NCBI RefSeq assembly: GCF_031127875.1
Contig: NZ_JARXIA010000017.1
Location: forward strand, 102,253-166,252
Length of the DNA: 64,000 nucleotides
Direction of reading: 5' to 3'
Origin: Pelagicoccus sp. SDUM812005
GTDB taxonomy: Bacteria; Verrucomicrobiota; Verrucomicrobiia; Opitutales; Opitutaceae
Under the pieces are notes generated by a model. It ran no database searches. It was not told the origin of the DNA and saw only the letters and a list, made by a program, of their open reading frames with translations. Below, piece by piece: positions 27,799 through 38,200 of the stretch. Numbering within the stretch: the stretch's first letter is position 1; each line of letters starts with the position of its first letter. The position numbers were made by a program, and so were the translations under genes.

Positions 27799-28104
27799 CT
27801 ACTCCTATATACATCGGCAACCCCAGCCTCCCCTGAATCCATAACCTGTTCAGCAATATTGCGACTTCCATGCCCCAACATTACTCAGATTTCTCTACCC
27901 TAAACAGAAACCCGACAGGATTCCCCTAGATTGACCTCCCCTATCGAAGTAGTTCAAAAAGCGTTCCCGCGATCGCTGCATGATGTCTCTTTGTTCACCA
28001 TTGGTTCAAAGGGTGCAACCAGTCCCCAAAGGACCTGGAAATCCCCACCGGAAAACAATCTGTTCGACGCGCAACAATCCCTCCCGCTAAGGTCTAATCA
28101 TCAC
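27799..28104. other. Divergent intergenic region
   Basis: About 300 bp separate the start of a minus-strand gene (27798) and the likely GTG start of a plus-strand TPR gene (28105). The frame of the latter is open back to 27931, but its first 58 codons look non-coding and would bury the signal peptide. No hairpin or repeat stood out; it presumably holds both promoters. Confidence 0.4.
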
Positions 28105-28977
28105 GTGAAAAAGACAGCCACCCTCATCGCCTGCGCCTTCCTGACGCTGCTCCCCCACACCCTTTCAGCCAAGAAGAAGGACAAGGACCCCGTCGAGAGC
28201 ACCAACCTCGCCGTCTACCTCCTCAAGCAGCTCAACGAACGCGAGCAGGAAGCCTACGCCCGCTACGAGTCAGCCGTCGCCGAAGAAGACGTCGACCAAG
28301 TGCGCCGCGAACTCCAGTCCATCATCGACGGCTACGAGCGCCTCATCGCCGACTCCCCCAACTACGCCCCCGCCTACACCTCCTTCGGGCTCATGCTCAA
28401 CCGCACCGGAAACCGCGACGAGTCCAACGCCATGTTCCTCAAGTCCGATCAACTCGACCCCATGCAGCCCGTGGTTAAAAACCAGCTGGGCAACTACATG
28501 GCCGAAGAAGGCAAGTACACCGAGGCCTACGGCTTCTACATGCTCGCCCGCGATCTCGCCCCCGAAGAGCCGCTCTACCACCTGCAACTCGGCAACCTGC
28601 TCGTCGCCTACCGCAAGTACTACCTCGCCGACGGACTCTTCGCCCCCGAAGAAATCGACGACCAAATCATCAAGCATTTCCGCTCCGCCACCCGTCGCGC
28701 CCCCAAGGACATCTCCTACAAAATGCGCTACGCCCAAGCCTTCTTCGACATCGAAAACCCGAATTGGGAAACGGCCCTCGGCGTCTGGCAAGAGCTCTAC
28801 AAGGCCGCCGGCTCCGAATACGAACAACAAGTCGTGCGACTCTACACCGCCCGCGTCCGCTTCGAGCTCGGCCACCACACCGCCGCCCGCAAGCTCATCG
28901 CCCAGCTAGACCACCCCAGCCTCGACGAATCCAAGCAAACCTTGCTCGACGAGATCAACGCCAAGTATCCACAATAA
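28105..28977 (+). CDS. Exported TPR-repeat protein
   Basis: From the GTG at 28105 the product has 290 residues and a clean signal peptide (KKTATLIACAFLTLLPHTLSA). A charged linker is followed by about five TPR motifs (for example APAYTSFGLMLNRTGNRDES and LGNYMAEEGKYTEAYGFYML). TPRs scaffold protein complexes, and no enzymatic domain is seen. It is probably periplasmic. It converges with the DUF2959 gene. Confidence 0.85.
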   Translation: MKKTATLIACAFLTLLPHTLSAKKKDKDPVESTNLAVYLLKQLNEREQEAYARYESAVAEEDVDQVRRELQSIIDGYERLIADSPNYAPAYTSFGLMLNRTGNRDESNAMFLKSDQLDPMQPVVKNQLGNYMAEEGKYTEAYGFYMLARDLAPEEPLYHLQLGNLLVAYRKYYLADGLFAPEEIDDQIIKHFRSATRRAPKDISYKMRYAQAFFDIENPNWETALGVWQELYKAAGSEYEQQVVRLYTARVRFELGHHTAARKLIAQLDHPSLDESKQTLLDEINAKYPQ

Positions 28978-29015
28978 GGATACCTCAGCTTCCGAACCGA
29001 GCGTTCACGCCCCAG

Positions 29016-29657
29016 CTAGGATCGCATCTGGGCCACGAAGGCGTTCGCTTCGTCGATCGAAGCCTCCATCTGCTTGATCAAGACCTCCACCTCTTCGCGC
29101 AAGGCCAAGGAAGTCTTGTTCAAGGCCGCAATGGCCTGAGCATTCAAGTTGTGCTTCAAGAACAGCACCTGGTCGCGAAAGGCATTCAGCACCGGATCCA
29201 TTTTCGCCGCGGCGCTATCCATCGCCTGTATCAAGTTTTTGGATAGCTCCCGCGTCGATTCCAGCTGACCCGCGCTCACCGCTCGCAGCTCCCGGCTCGT
29301 ATACTGCTCCAGCTCCCCTTCCCACTCCTTGAAAAGAGCCTTCGAAACCTCGTCTATCGCCTCGATCCGGCTTCGCACCGCTTTCGCCTTTGCCTCGCTC
29401 GCATCGAAAGCCGCCTGCAAACGATCGTAAACTGCCTTCAGCTCTCCCACGTCCACTTCCGAAACCGCCAAAAATTCCTCGAAGGCGCTCTCGAATTGCT
29501 CCTTCGCTTCCTCCTGCGCCTCCCGCGCCTCCTCCACGCGGTCCACCAGGATGTCCCGCTTGTGCACGCCAAACTTCTCCATGGCTCCGTAGTAGGCGCT
29601 CTGGCAGGAGCACAAAACCAGGCAACAGGCGGTCAACAGCAGCGGCAATGATTTCAT
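29016..29657 (-). CDS. DUF2959 family lipoprotein
   Basis: The 213-residue protein has a lipoprotein signal (CCLVLCSC, lipid-attachment Cys in the SC pair) followed by the family start QSAYYGAMEKFGVHKRDILVDRV. It then has long alpha-helical coiled-coil segments rich in Glu and Ala to the end. DUF2959 proteins are periplasmic, helical and of unknown function. Length matches the family. Confidence 0.88.
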   Translation of the reverse strand: MKSLPLLLTACCLVLCSCQSAYYGAMEKFGVHKRDILVDRVEEAREAQEEAKEQFESAFEEFLAVSEVDVGELKAVYDRLQAAFDASEAKAKAVRSRIEAIDEVSKALFKEWEGELEQYTSRELRAVSAGQLESTRELSKNLIQAMDSAAAKMDPVLNAFRDQVLFLKHNLNAQAIAALNKTSLALREEVEVLIKQMEASIDEANAFVAQMRS

Positions 29658-29742
29658 GCTCCACCCCTAGGGACACACAGCCCGCTTCGCAATCTCCAAT
29701 CCCCGCTCCCGCTCCAAGAGCCAAAAATCCAACCCCCTGCAG

Positions 29743-30939
29743 CTAGATCTCCCGGGCCTTCTCCTCGATCGCCAAGCGATAGATAGCCTCCAGGCGATCT
29801 CCCACGTTCTGCAGGTCATGCGTCGCCGCCGTATCCAGCGAGGCCTGCCGCATGCGAGCGTGCAGCTCCCGATCCTCCATCAAGCGCGTCATTCGCTCCG
29901 CCATCTCCCGCACGTCGTCCGGCTCGAAAATCAAGCCGTTCACCCCGTCGTCCACCAGCTCGGGAATCCCCTTCGCCCGCGGCCCCACCAAGGGCAAGCC
30001 GAAGGCCAAAGCCTCCAAAATGCTGACCGGCTGGTTCTCCGTCTTGCTGGCCGTCACGAAAACGTCCCCGAGCAGCGGATAGTTCTGCTTCATCAAAACG
30101 TCGCGCTCGATGCGTCCCGTGCGCACCACCGAGTCGCCAATGCCCAAGGCCTCTATCTTGGCGTCTACCGCCTCGTCCCCCGGACCGTTGCCGATCAGGA
30201 CGAACTTGGCTTTCGGGTTCGCCTCCAAGGTCAAGGCAAAGGCCTCCAGGGCCACCTCCAGAGACTTCTCCGGCGAGACGCGTCCGATATAGATGAACGC
30301 GAAGTCCTCGATCCCCAACGACTTCCGAAACGCCGCGATCTCCTCCGGAGCCCGCAGCGTCATCCGCTCGATCCCGTTCGATAGCACCGTAGCCGGACGA
30401 AACATGCCCCGCGAAACCAAGTGGTCCCGCACCGATTTCGACGGACTCACGATCTGGTTGCAGCGATTGAAAAAGCCTACCGAGTACTTCCACATCAACT
30501 TCTGCGTCCAGCCAAAGGCCGGCAGGTAAAACTGCCGCAGGTAATCCGGCTCCGCGAAAAAGGTATGGAAAGTGCCCACGATCGGCACGTCCTTCCAGCG
30601 AGCCAGCAGCATCCCTTCCAGCCCGCAGCCAAACTCCGTGTGCACATGCACCACGTCCGGCGGATCCTCCCGCAGGCGCCGGTAGGAGTAGAGGAACAAG
30701 GGCATCGACCAGCGCAGCTTGGGAATGTTGAAAGTCGGCACCGAAAACGGCAGACCGTACACGCTCACGCTCGGATCCAAGCCGGGAATCGTCTCGAAGG
30801 AATCCGCCTTGCTAGCCCGCGGATGGAAAATGCTCACGCTGTGACCCCGCCGCGCCATCTCGTTCGCCTGGTTGTAAACCGCTGAACTGACGCCAGATAT
30901 GTAAGGCAGGAAACTATCTGTAAAAAGGCAAATTCTCAT
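29743..30939 (-). CDS. GT4 family glycosyltransferase
   Basis: The 398-residue GT-B enzyme starts at ATG 30939 with RICLFTDSFLPYISGVSSAV and has the glycosyltransferase 4 nucleotide-sugar site IGRVSPEKSLEVALEAF, plus the E-x7-E motif in ENQPVSILEALAFGLPLVG. It resembles the mannosyl/glucosyl transferases that act on diacylglycerol or phosphatidylinositol, but donor and acceptor cannot be set from sequence. No polysaccharide cluster surrounds it. Confidence 0.9.
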   Translation of the reverse strand: MRICLFTDSFLPYISGVSSAVYNQANEMARRGHSVSIFHPRASKADSFETIPGLDPSVSVYGLPFSVPTFNIPKLRWSMPLFLYSYRRLREDPPDVVHVHTEFGCGLEGMLLARWKDVPIVGTFHTFFAEPDYLRQFYLPAFGWTQKLMWKYSVGFFNRCNQIVSPSKSVRDHLVSRGMFRPATVLSNGIERMTLRAPEEIAAFRKSLGIEDFAFIYIGRVSPEKSLEVALEAFALTLEANPKAKFVLIGNGPGDEAVDAKIEALGIGDSVVRTGRIERDVLMKQNYPLLGDVFVTASKTENQPVSILEALAFGLPLVGPRAKGIPELVDDGVNGLIFEPDDVREMAERMTRLMEDRELHARMRQASLDTAATHDLQNVGDRLEAIYRLAIEEKAREI

Positions 30940-31061
30940 GTGTGACCACGGCGTTCTCCAGCGGAGGGGCTCCGGAAAACAAAGTCGCAAAATCTGCCAC
31001 CACCCGAAAAACCCGGCAAGCTCCGAATCCTGCCGGGCTCCGCAGCCAGGCTTCCGCCCCC

Positions 31062-32837
31062 TCAAGCGTACGCCACAAACAAGGTGCCTACGCTCTCTCC
31101 TGCCACTAAGGCCAAGCTCTTCTGGCTCGCCGCGAGAGCCGCATCCACCGCTGCGAAGAAGCCCTGCTGCTCCTTCCCCAGCTTCTTGCCGAACAGGAAC
31201 TCCTTCACCTCCCCCTGGTTCCTGCGAACGCCTTCGAAGATCTCCGACTCCCGCAAATCGAGGAACGGATTTCCTCCGTTCGCATCGAAATTGAAGACCA
31301 GGCCAAAGCCGGTATCCACCGTCCCCTGCCCGACCTGGGACGCGCTCAGGTCCAGCGACTCCCGCAAAACCCCGCGCAAGGCGGACCCCATCGAAGAACG
31401 CAAGGTTTTCCGCATGGCCTTGGCCGAAGCGGAGCCTCCCAACTCCTCGCCGAAAAATTCCTGCAGCCGCTCCTTCAAGGCCCCGAAGCGCTTCTCGATG
31501 GACTGGCTGGCGCTGCGCACCTTTCCCGGGGACTTGCCCGGACGGCTCACCCCGCTTGCCGGGCCGCTCAATTCCCCAGGCTTGAAGGAGCCCACCTCGA
31601 TGCCAAACGCGGCAAAGAAGCCGCTCGTGCCCTCCGCCAAGCTAAACGAGTTCTGCGCCTCCTCCGCCGTGAAGACGATCCGGCTCCCCGTGTAAGCCGC
31701 CCTCACCCCTAATTGGGCCTCGTTGACGGAGTCGAGGATGTCGGACAGGGAATCCACGCTCGTATCGATGCTGAACTCCTGCCCCTCCACGTAAAAGGTC
31801 CCCGAGCTCAGGCCCGACAGCGCTCCCACAGTATCGATCGCAGCCAAAAACTCGTTGTCCTCCCCATCCACCTGGGCTGCCCCCGACAGCTTGCTCGCCG
31901 CCAAGAACCCGGAACTGTCGCCCGAAAGCACGATGTTTCCGGCTGCCCCGACCGTCTTATGGGTCAAAACCACCTCGTCGCTCCCCGCGTCAAAGGCAGC
32001 CGACACCCCCGCAGCCGACGCCGTTATCCGCTCGAGCACCTCCCGGATGCTGTCGCTGGCGTTCACCGCAATGCTCACCCCATTCACCTCGAAGGAACCG
32101 TCCACCACCCGCTCGCCCAAATCGAAATTCGCGTCGTCTCCGCCTCGGCCGTTCATGGGCTCGTCGATCGCTGCCGACCCCGCGACCGAATGGGCCACCC
32201 CCAAGTCGAAAGAATCCCCCAGCTCCAACGAACCGGCGGAAAACGATACGGTCAGCCCGTTCCCCAGAGCCATCTCCGTGTCCGGAACCGATTCCTCCGT
32301 AAACTGGAGGGTATCGAGCAATTCCCCTGCCCCGTCCCGCACCTCCAGCTCCAAGTCGGCCGGCAAGAGGCCCAAGGCCCCGGTGTTGGGCCCGCCCACG
32401 TTCCCCGCCTTCGTGACCGTGAAGCTCAAAGTATCGTTGCCGGAACTGCCATCGTAGGCTCCGCCAATCGTCGCTTGCGAAGTCGAAGCTCCCTCGAAAG
32501 CCGGCGAGGGAGTCGCATGGGACGTGTTCAAGCCGGATTCCGTGTTGACCTCCTCCCGCGAACGCAGCGTCGCCGCAGCCGCAGCCGTCGAAATCGATAA
32601 AACGTCCGACGACGCTACCTGAGCAGCGCTCTTCCCTCCGCGGCCAGCCAACTTCACCTCCGCCCGCATCGCCTCCTCCATATTCGACACCTCCTTGCGC
32701 AAGCGCCAAACCTGCGACAAGAGCTCGCGATAGCCGTCCGTCCCCTCGGACTTGTGCCCGCTCGACCCCATCCGACTCTGATAGGAAGTCGGCGCATAAC
32801 GGATAGTCGCGTTCGAAAAGGAAACAGATGAAACCAT
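31062..32837 (-). CDS. Protein with two flagellin hook-IN repeats (FliD-like)
   Basis: The 591-residue protein from ATG 32837 carries two copies of the flagellin hook-IN motif (SFEVNGVSIAVNASDSIREV and TFYVEGQEFSIDTSVDSLSD), each followed by the typical V-x-AAF/Y...VVLT/IVFT strand. This motif occurs in hook-associated proteins such as FliD and FlgK and in flagellins. The N- and C-terminal regions are helical and Ala/Ser rich, as needed for coiled-coil packing in an axial filament. No flagellar gene is adjacent, so a flagellar cap, a filament-associated protein, or a domain reused elsewhere are all possible. Confidence 0.72.
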   Translation of the reverse strand: MVSSVSFSNATIRYAPTSYQSRMGSSGHKSEGTDGYRELLSQVWRLRKEVSNMEEAMRAEVKLAGRGGKSAAQVASSDVLSISTAAAAATLRSREEVNTESGLNTSHATPSPAFEGASTSQATIGGAYDGSSGNDTLSFTVTKAGNVGGPNTGALGLLPADLELEVRDGAGELLDTLQFTEESVPDTEMALGNGLTVSFSAGSLELGDSFDLGVAHSVAGSAAIDEPMNGRGGDDANFDLGERVVDGSFEVNGVSIAVNASDSIREVLERITASAAGVSAAFDAGSDEVVLTHKTVGAAGNIVLSGDSSGFLAASKLSGAAQVDGEDNEFLAAIDTVGALSGLSSGTFYVEGQEFSIDTSVDSLSDILDSVNEAQLGVRAAYTGSRIVFTAEEAQNSFSLAEGTSGFFAAFGIEVGSFKPGELSGPASGVSRPGKSPGKVRSASQSIEKRFGALKERLQEFFGEELGGSASAKAMRKTLRSSMGSALRGVLRESLDLSASQVGQGTVDTGFGLVFNFDANGGNPFLDLRESEIFEGVRRNQGEVKEFLFGKKLGKEQQGFFAAVDAALAASQKSLALVAGESVGTLFVAYA

Positions 32838-33160
32838 GGCAAAAGGCCCAGGCCCGCCCGCGGACCTGGATTTCCTCCTCAACGTCGCCGCCCGCATTCC
32901 CCTCAGTCCTTCACCCCAGACAAACTGACATTTTCGAGATAAACCCCTCCGCCTTAGAGAATGGAACTCAATCACCCCACGCCCCAAACGAAGGCATTCC
33001 CCCTAGACTACCCACAGACCCCGGAGCCGGACCTCTAGGCAAGCCCACCCTCCACGCCCCCGCGCTGCCCAAGGCTGCCTAAGCGCCTGCGCCGCTCAAA
33101 CTCCCATCTCCTCCGCAATTCAGCCTTCACCCAACCCGCCTCAACCCTCACTCTCGTTAC
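32838..33160. other. Divergent intergenic region
   Basis: Roughly 320 bp separate the hook-IN gene (minus) and the moxR gene (plus). I see no gene, strong hairpin or repeat. Promoters of both units are expected here. Confidence 0.4.
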
Positions 33161-34105
33161 ATGCCCGATCCAAGAATCGTCGCTATCCGCGAATCCCTCA
33201 CCACCCACATCCACGGCAAGCCCGCTGCCATCGACTCAGTCATCACCTGCCTCGTCGCAGGCGGCCATGTCCTCATCGAAGACGTCCCCGGCGTCGGAAA
33301 AACCACCCTCGCCTACGCCCTCTCCCGTGCCCTGCACAGCGCCTTCAACCGCATCCAATTCACCTCCGACCTCATCCCCTCCGACATCATCGGAGTCTCC
33401 ATCTACCAAAAGCCGGAAAACCGCTTCGTCTTCCACCCCGGCCCCATCTTCGCCAACGTCGTCCTCGCCGACGAAATCAACCGTTCCTCCCCCAAGTCCC
33501 AATCCGCCCTCCTCGAAGCCATGGAGCGCGGGCTCGTCACCGTCGACGGAGAATCCTACCCCATCGAGCGACCCTTCATCGTCATCGCCACCCAAAACCC
33601 CGTCGACTTCGAAAGCACCTTCCCCCTCCCCAACGCCCAGCTCGACCGCTTTCTCATGCGCATCTCCATGGGCTACCCCGACGAACAATCCGAAAAGCAA
33701 ATGCTGCGCTCCGGCGCCCTCCACTACGACGACATCGACATCGCCCCCGTAGTCGAAAAACAAGACATCGCCGACCTCCAGGCCCTCGCCAAAGAGATCT
33801 TCATCGAAGACTCCACCTACGACTACATCCACGACATCGTCACCAAAACCCGCAACCACCACGCCGTCGAAGTCGGAGTCAGCCCCCGCGGAGCCCTCGC
33901 CTTCAAGACCGCCATCCAAGCCGCCGCCCTCGTCGACGGCCGCGACTACGTCACCCCCGACGACATCCGCCGCCTCGCCAAGCCCTGCCTCGCCCACCGC
34001 CTCCGGCTCCACGAACGGCACGGCTTCGACCTCGACTGGCACGCCGCCGCCGACCTCATCGGCGAAATCCTGACCGAGATCCCCCAACCCCACCAAAAAG
34101 ACTAA
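33161..34105 (+). CDS. moxR: MoxR-family AAA+ ATPase
   Basis: The 314-residue ATPase has Walker A GVGKTT (residues 44-49), Walker B VVLADEINR, sensor 1 VIATQNP and the C-terminal lid with VSPRGALAFKTA. MoxR proteins act as chaperone-like ATPases, usually with DUF58 and VWA-domain partners, in cofactor insertion or envelope protein assembly. It is the first gene of a three-gene operon MoxR-DUF58-TgpA, the standard order of this module. Confidence 0.93.
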   Translation: MPDPRIVAIRESLTTHIHGKPAAIDSVITCLVAGGHVLIEDVPGVGKTTLAYALSRALHSAFNRIQFTSDLIPSDIIGVSIYQKPENRFVFHPGPIFANVVLADEINRSSPKSQSALLEAMERGLVTVDGESYPIERPFIVIATQNPVDFESTFPLPNAQLDRFLMRISMGYPDEQSEKQMLRSGALHYDDIDIAPVVEKQDIADLQALAKEIFIEDSTYDYIHDIVTKTRNHHAVEVGVSPRGALAFKTAIQAAALVDGRDYVTPDDIRRLAKPCLAHRLRLHERHGFDLDWHAAADLIGEILTEIPQPHQKD

Positions 34106-34173
34106 CCCCCGAACCGAGCGCCGCGCTCCGTGTCCCACCCCACAATCCGCCACGCTCCTCACCACTTAACAAA

Positions 34174-35241
34174 ATGTCCCCCGCCCCTGCGCCCAGCATC
34201 ACCGTCGCCCCCGAAGACTCCGGGCGGGTCGTGCTGCGCCTCGGCATCCTCGCCCTCGTCGCCTACCTCCTCCTGCAAATCGATTTACTCGCCCTCGCCG
34301 CCTGCTCCCTACTCGCCGTCTACGCCTCCTCATCGCGCCTGGCCCGCGCCTCCCTCTCCGGCCTGCGGCTCACCCTCTCCACCAAGCAACTGCGAGCCCG
34401 CTGCGGCGAACCCGTTGACGCCCGCCTCTACCTCAAGAACCAAAACCGCATCCTCCCTATCTACTACCCTAGCGTCACCGTTCGCGAAAAAAACACCCGC
34501 CGCGCCCAAACCTTCCAATTCCAAGGCCTCGTCTACCCCCAACAAGAAGTATCCCTCAGCATCGACCCCACCCTCGGAGTCCGAGGACTCCGGCACCTCG
34601 AAGCCCTCGCCCCACGCTCCCACTTCCCCTTCGCCCTCCACCTCGCCCAATCCAAGGCCCGATCGACCTCCCCCGAAATCATCGCCTGGCCACGCCCCTC
34701 TCCCCTCGACGTAGATTCCCTCCTCAACGACCCGCCCCGCTTCCGCTTCGAAACCTCCGGCGAGCAATCCATCCACTCCCAAACCATCGAAGCCGCCCGC
34801 ATCCGCGATTACCATCCAGGCGACCCCAAATCTCGCATCAACTGGAAGCTCTCCGCCAAGCTCGACAAGCTCACCATCATCGAACCCCGCGACGAACGAC
34901 AGGAACGCTACGAGCTCCACCTCGAAACCTCCAAGGAACTCTGGCCAAGCGAGCTAGCCTTCGAACGCATGCTCCGCCTCGTCACCACCCTCGTATCCGA
35001 ACTTTCACGACGCAAAGTCATACAAGGGATCACCCTCGACCACACCCACTACCCTCTCACCAGCAACCGCGAGCTCATCCGCTTCTACGACGCCCTCGCC
35101 ACCTCAGCTCCCAGCCCCAGAACGCCCGACCTTCCTATCCCTCCGCGACGCTTCCATCTCTGGATCCTTCCCGCCCCCAATTCCCAAATCCTCCTCGCCC
35201 CCCAATCCGCTCCCCTATTCGAAAAGGAGGCAAGCAAATGA
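34174..35241 (+). CDS. DUF58 domain protein
   Basis: The 355-residue protein has two N-terminal helices (about 25-55), a beta-rich middle and the DUF58 signature IRDYHPGDPKSRINWKLSAK at about residue 210. It is the regular partner of MoxR. Its last four bases overlap the start of the transglutaminase gene (ATGA), showing translational coupling. Confidence 0.92.
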   Translation: MSPAPAPSITVAPEDSGRVVLRLGILALVAYLLLQIDLLALAACSLLAVYASSSRLARASLSGLRLTLSTKQLRARCGEPVDARLYLKNQNRILPIYYPSVTVREKNTRRAQTFQFQGLVYPQQEVSLSIDPTLGVRGLRHLEALAPRSHFPFALHLAQSKARSTSPEIIAWPRPSPLDVDSLLNDPPRFRFETSGEQSIHSQTIEAARIRDYHPGDPKSRINWKLSAKLDKLTIIEPRDERQERYELHLETSKELWPSELAFERMLRLVTTLVSELSRRKVIQGITLDHTHYPLTSNRELIRFYDALATSAPSPRTPDLPIPPRRFHLWILPAPNSQILLAPQSAPLFEKEASK

Positions 35242-38200
35242 CGCCTCCCAACAACAAGCTCTGGCGCCGCCCCGACATAAACCTAAGCTACTGGCTCGCT
35301 CTCAGCTCAGCCCTAATCGCCTTCTCTATCGTATCCGAAAAGCTGCTACTCGCCGCTTTCGTCGGGCTCGGAGCCATCGCCCTTTCCGCCTTATCCCCCA
35401 ATATTCCCAAACGCCTGCGCTACGCCGCCCAAGCAAGCTTCACCCTCGTCGCCTACTTCGCCGCCCTCCTCCCCCTCTGGCCCGAACCGTATTCAGCCTA
35501 CTACTACACGCCCGTCGCTCTGGTGCTCGGCGTCGCCCTCGTGGCCGCCCTCAACCACTACAGCTACGGCGGCAGCCGCGGCGTCACCAGCATCGCAGCC
35601 ATCGCCTTCCTTCTCTTCATCCGGAACATCGTACTCTACTTCCACTTCGAAGCCCCCCTAGAGGAACTGGGCTTCAGCCTCGCCTTCGTCGGCCTCATGG
35701 AGATCGCCCTCTCGCCCCGCTTCCGCAACAGCGAGGACCACCCGCACCCCGAGCTGATCTTCGGCCTTCTCCTCGCCCTCGTGGCCAGCTTCCGCTTCAC
35801 CTCCCTCAGCCTCGGCATCGTCCTCTCCACCCTCCCCATCCTCGCCTTCCTCATCCGCAACCACGAACTCGCGAAAATCCCCAACGAACAAGTCAAACCC
35901 GCCACCCTGCTCAGCCCACCGTCCCGGCCGCGCCGCAAGCAGCTCACCACCTGCCTCCTATCCGCGACCCCTCTCCTCCTCGCCGCGCTCCTCTACCTAG
36001 CCACCCTGCAAGTCCCCTTCTGGGGCGACTTCCTACCCCGCGACGCCCCCTACCTCGCCCAATCCATCGCCCAAAAAGCCAGCGTCCTTTCCCAAGCCTC
36101 GAACCTGGACGACGAAGCCCTAAGCGAAGCCGCAGGCAAGATCGTCGATCCCCAATTCTTCAAGCAAAAGGCCGAGCAAATCGCCCAAAGCTGGAAATCC
36201 ACCCCTCGCGAGGACTCGCCCCTCCCAGACGAAAGACAAGACCGCCCTACCGCAACCGAGCAAAGCTCCGCCACCCCGCAACGCCAGGCCCGCCCCTACG
36301 ACCCCGACAACTACGAATACCGACTCGGCCCCTTCGCCCGCAACCGAGCCGGCGACTCCAGCTCCCGCGTTCCCTCCCCCGCCACGCCTGGCAACATCGC
36401 TTCCCAGTTTCCCCGCCTGTCCGAACCGGGCCCCCGCTCCGAAAGCGGCCGAAGCTTCGACCCCAGCAACCCGCCCACCCCTGCCGGCCTCAATCCCGGC
36501 ATCCCCGACGGAATCGGCTACGGCGACGCCCTCCCCGACGAATTCGCCACTCCCGACTCCGCCAGCAACTTCGATCTCGCCTCCAGCTCCGAAACAAGCC
36601 CCGACCCCGGCGCCTCCCCCGCTTCCCCAACCGAAGACTTCGAGCAATTTCTCGACGCCTTCGAGCAACCGGAAAAAGCCATCACCCAAGCCCTCAACCT
36701 CGAAGGCAGCGACGTATCCGCCCTCCTCAACGAAGAAGCCCTCGCCATCGTCAAGCTCGACTCTACCCGTGCCGCCCCAAGGCGCCTCTACCTTCGTAGC
36801 AACGTACTGGATACAGTCGACCGATTCGGTCTCGGAGCCATCCGCGGCCAAGACGGACGCGTCACAATCCCCGTCGACCCCCAAAGCCCCCTCGTCCTAC
36901 GCAGCTTTCGCCAAAGCAAAAGCGAAGCGAGCTCCCTCACCATAACCGCAGACCGCAGACGCAGCGCCACCCTCCCGCTTCCCGAATCCTTCGGACGGAT
37001 CCAAGTCTACGAAGAAACCACCCTCAACATCTACCCCGAAGAACGCGTCGCCATCGCCCCACGCTCCCCCGAGCCGCTCACCTACCGCGTCTTCGAAGCC
37101 GACCTCGAAGTCACCGACCGCGACCGAACAAAGGCAAGCGCCAGCGAAGCCTATCGCCAACGCATGCTCGAAATCCCGCTCCGCGAAGAGGATCGCAACT
37201 ATCTCGAAAAGCTAGCCAAACGCGTGGGCGGCAGCCGCTCGCCCACCCGCCAGTTCGCGTATCGGTTCGGCAACTACTTCGCAAATCGACACCCCTACTC
37301 CTACTTCGTCGACATTCCCCCCGGCCCCGGCCATGCCGTCGTCCGCTGGCTCGAAAACAAAAGCCCCGGCCTCTGCTCCAACTACGCCGCCGCCTTCGTT
37401 CTGCTCGCCAGAAGCCGGGGAATCCCCGCCCGCGTCGTCGGCGGTTTCGCTTCCGACGAATTCGACAGCAAGGAACTACGCTTCATCATGCGCCAGCGCA
37501 ACGCCCACGCCTGGGTCGAATACCTCGACGAATCCAATCAATGGATACGCTTCGACCCGACCCCCGGAATAAGCGAAGCCGAAATTCGCCGCGCCGAACA
37601 ATACGTAAACGACCGAAACCCGCAGAGCCTCCGACAGCTCCTGCTCAGCGAAAAGCGAGCAAGCCAAGCCGTCGACCCCGAAACGCCTGAAGAAGACGCC
37701 CTCGCTTCGCCCTACGAAACAGCCCCAGCAGCTCCTCCCGCGGCCTCAACTCCCTCGCTCCCCGAAAGGAACGCCCAGGATCCCGTGTCCGCACCGCGCC
37801 CCAGCCCCAGCCTCGTCCAGTCCGCCCTTTCCCAAGACGCCCCGCCATCCCCGTCCGACTCCATCCCTCCCTCCTCCACGAAATCCACCCTCACGTCCCC
37901 CAAATCCGAACCACGTGTCGCGCCGCCACCGGAAACTCCCCTTTCGCAGGCCAACGACGCCTTAAGCGCAACTCCACCAGCAAGCGCCGAAAAACAAGAC
38001 CCACCCTGGCTCGCATTGCTCGCCATCCTCGCTATCGTAATTCCCGGCATCGCCTACCTCATGCGCTTCAAGAAACCACAGGCCGCGACTCCCGAACTCC
38101 AGCTCCGCCACCAAGCAGGGCGCCTTCTCGCTCAGCTCGACCAGCTCCTGCAAGAGCACGAGCTATCCCAGGACCCCATCTGGATCGAGACCCGCCAATC

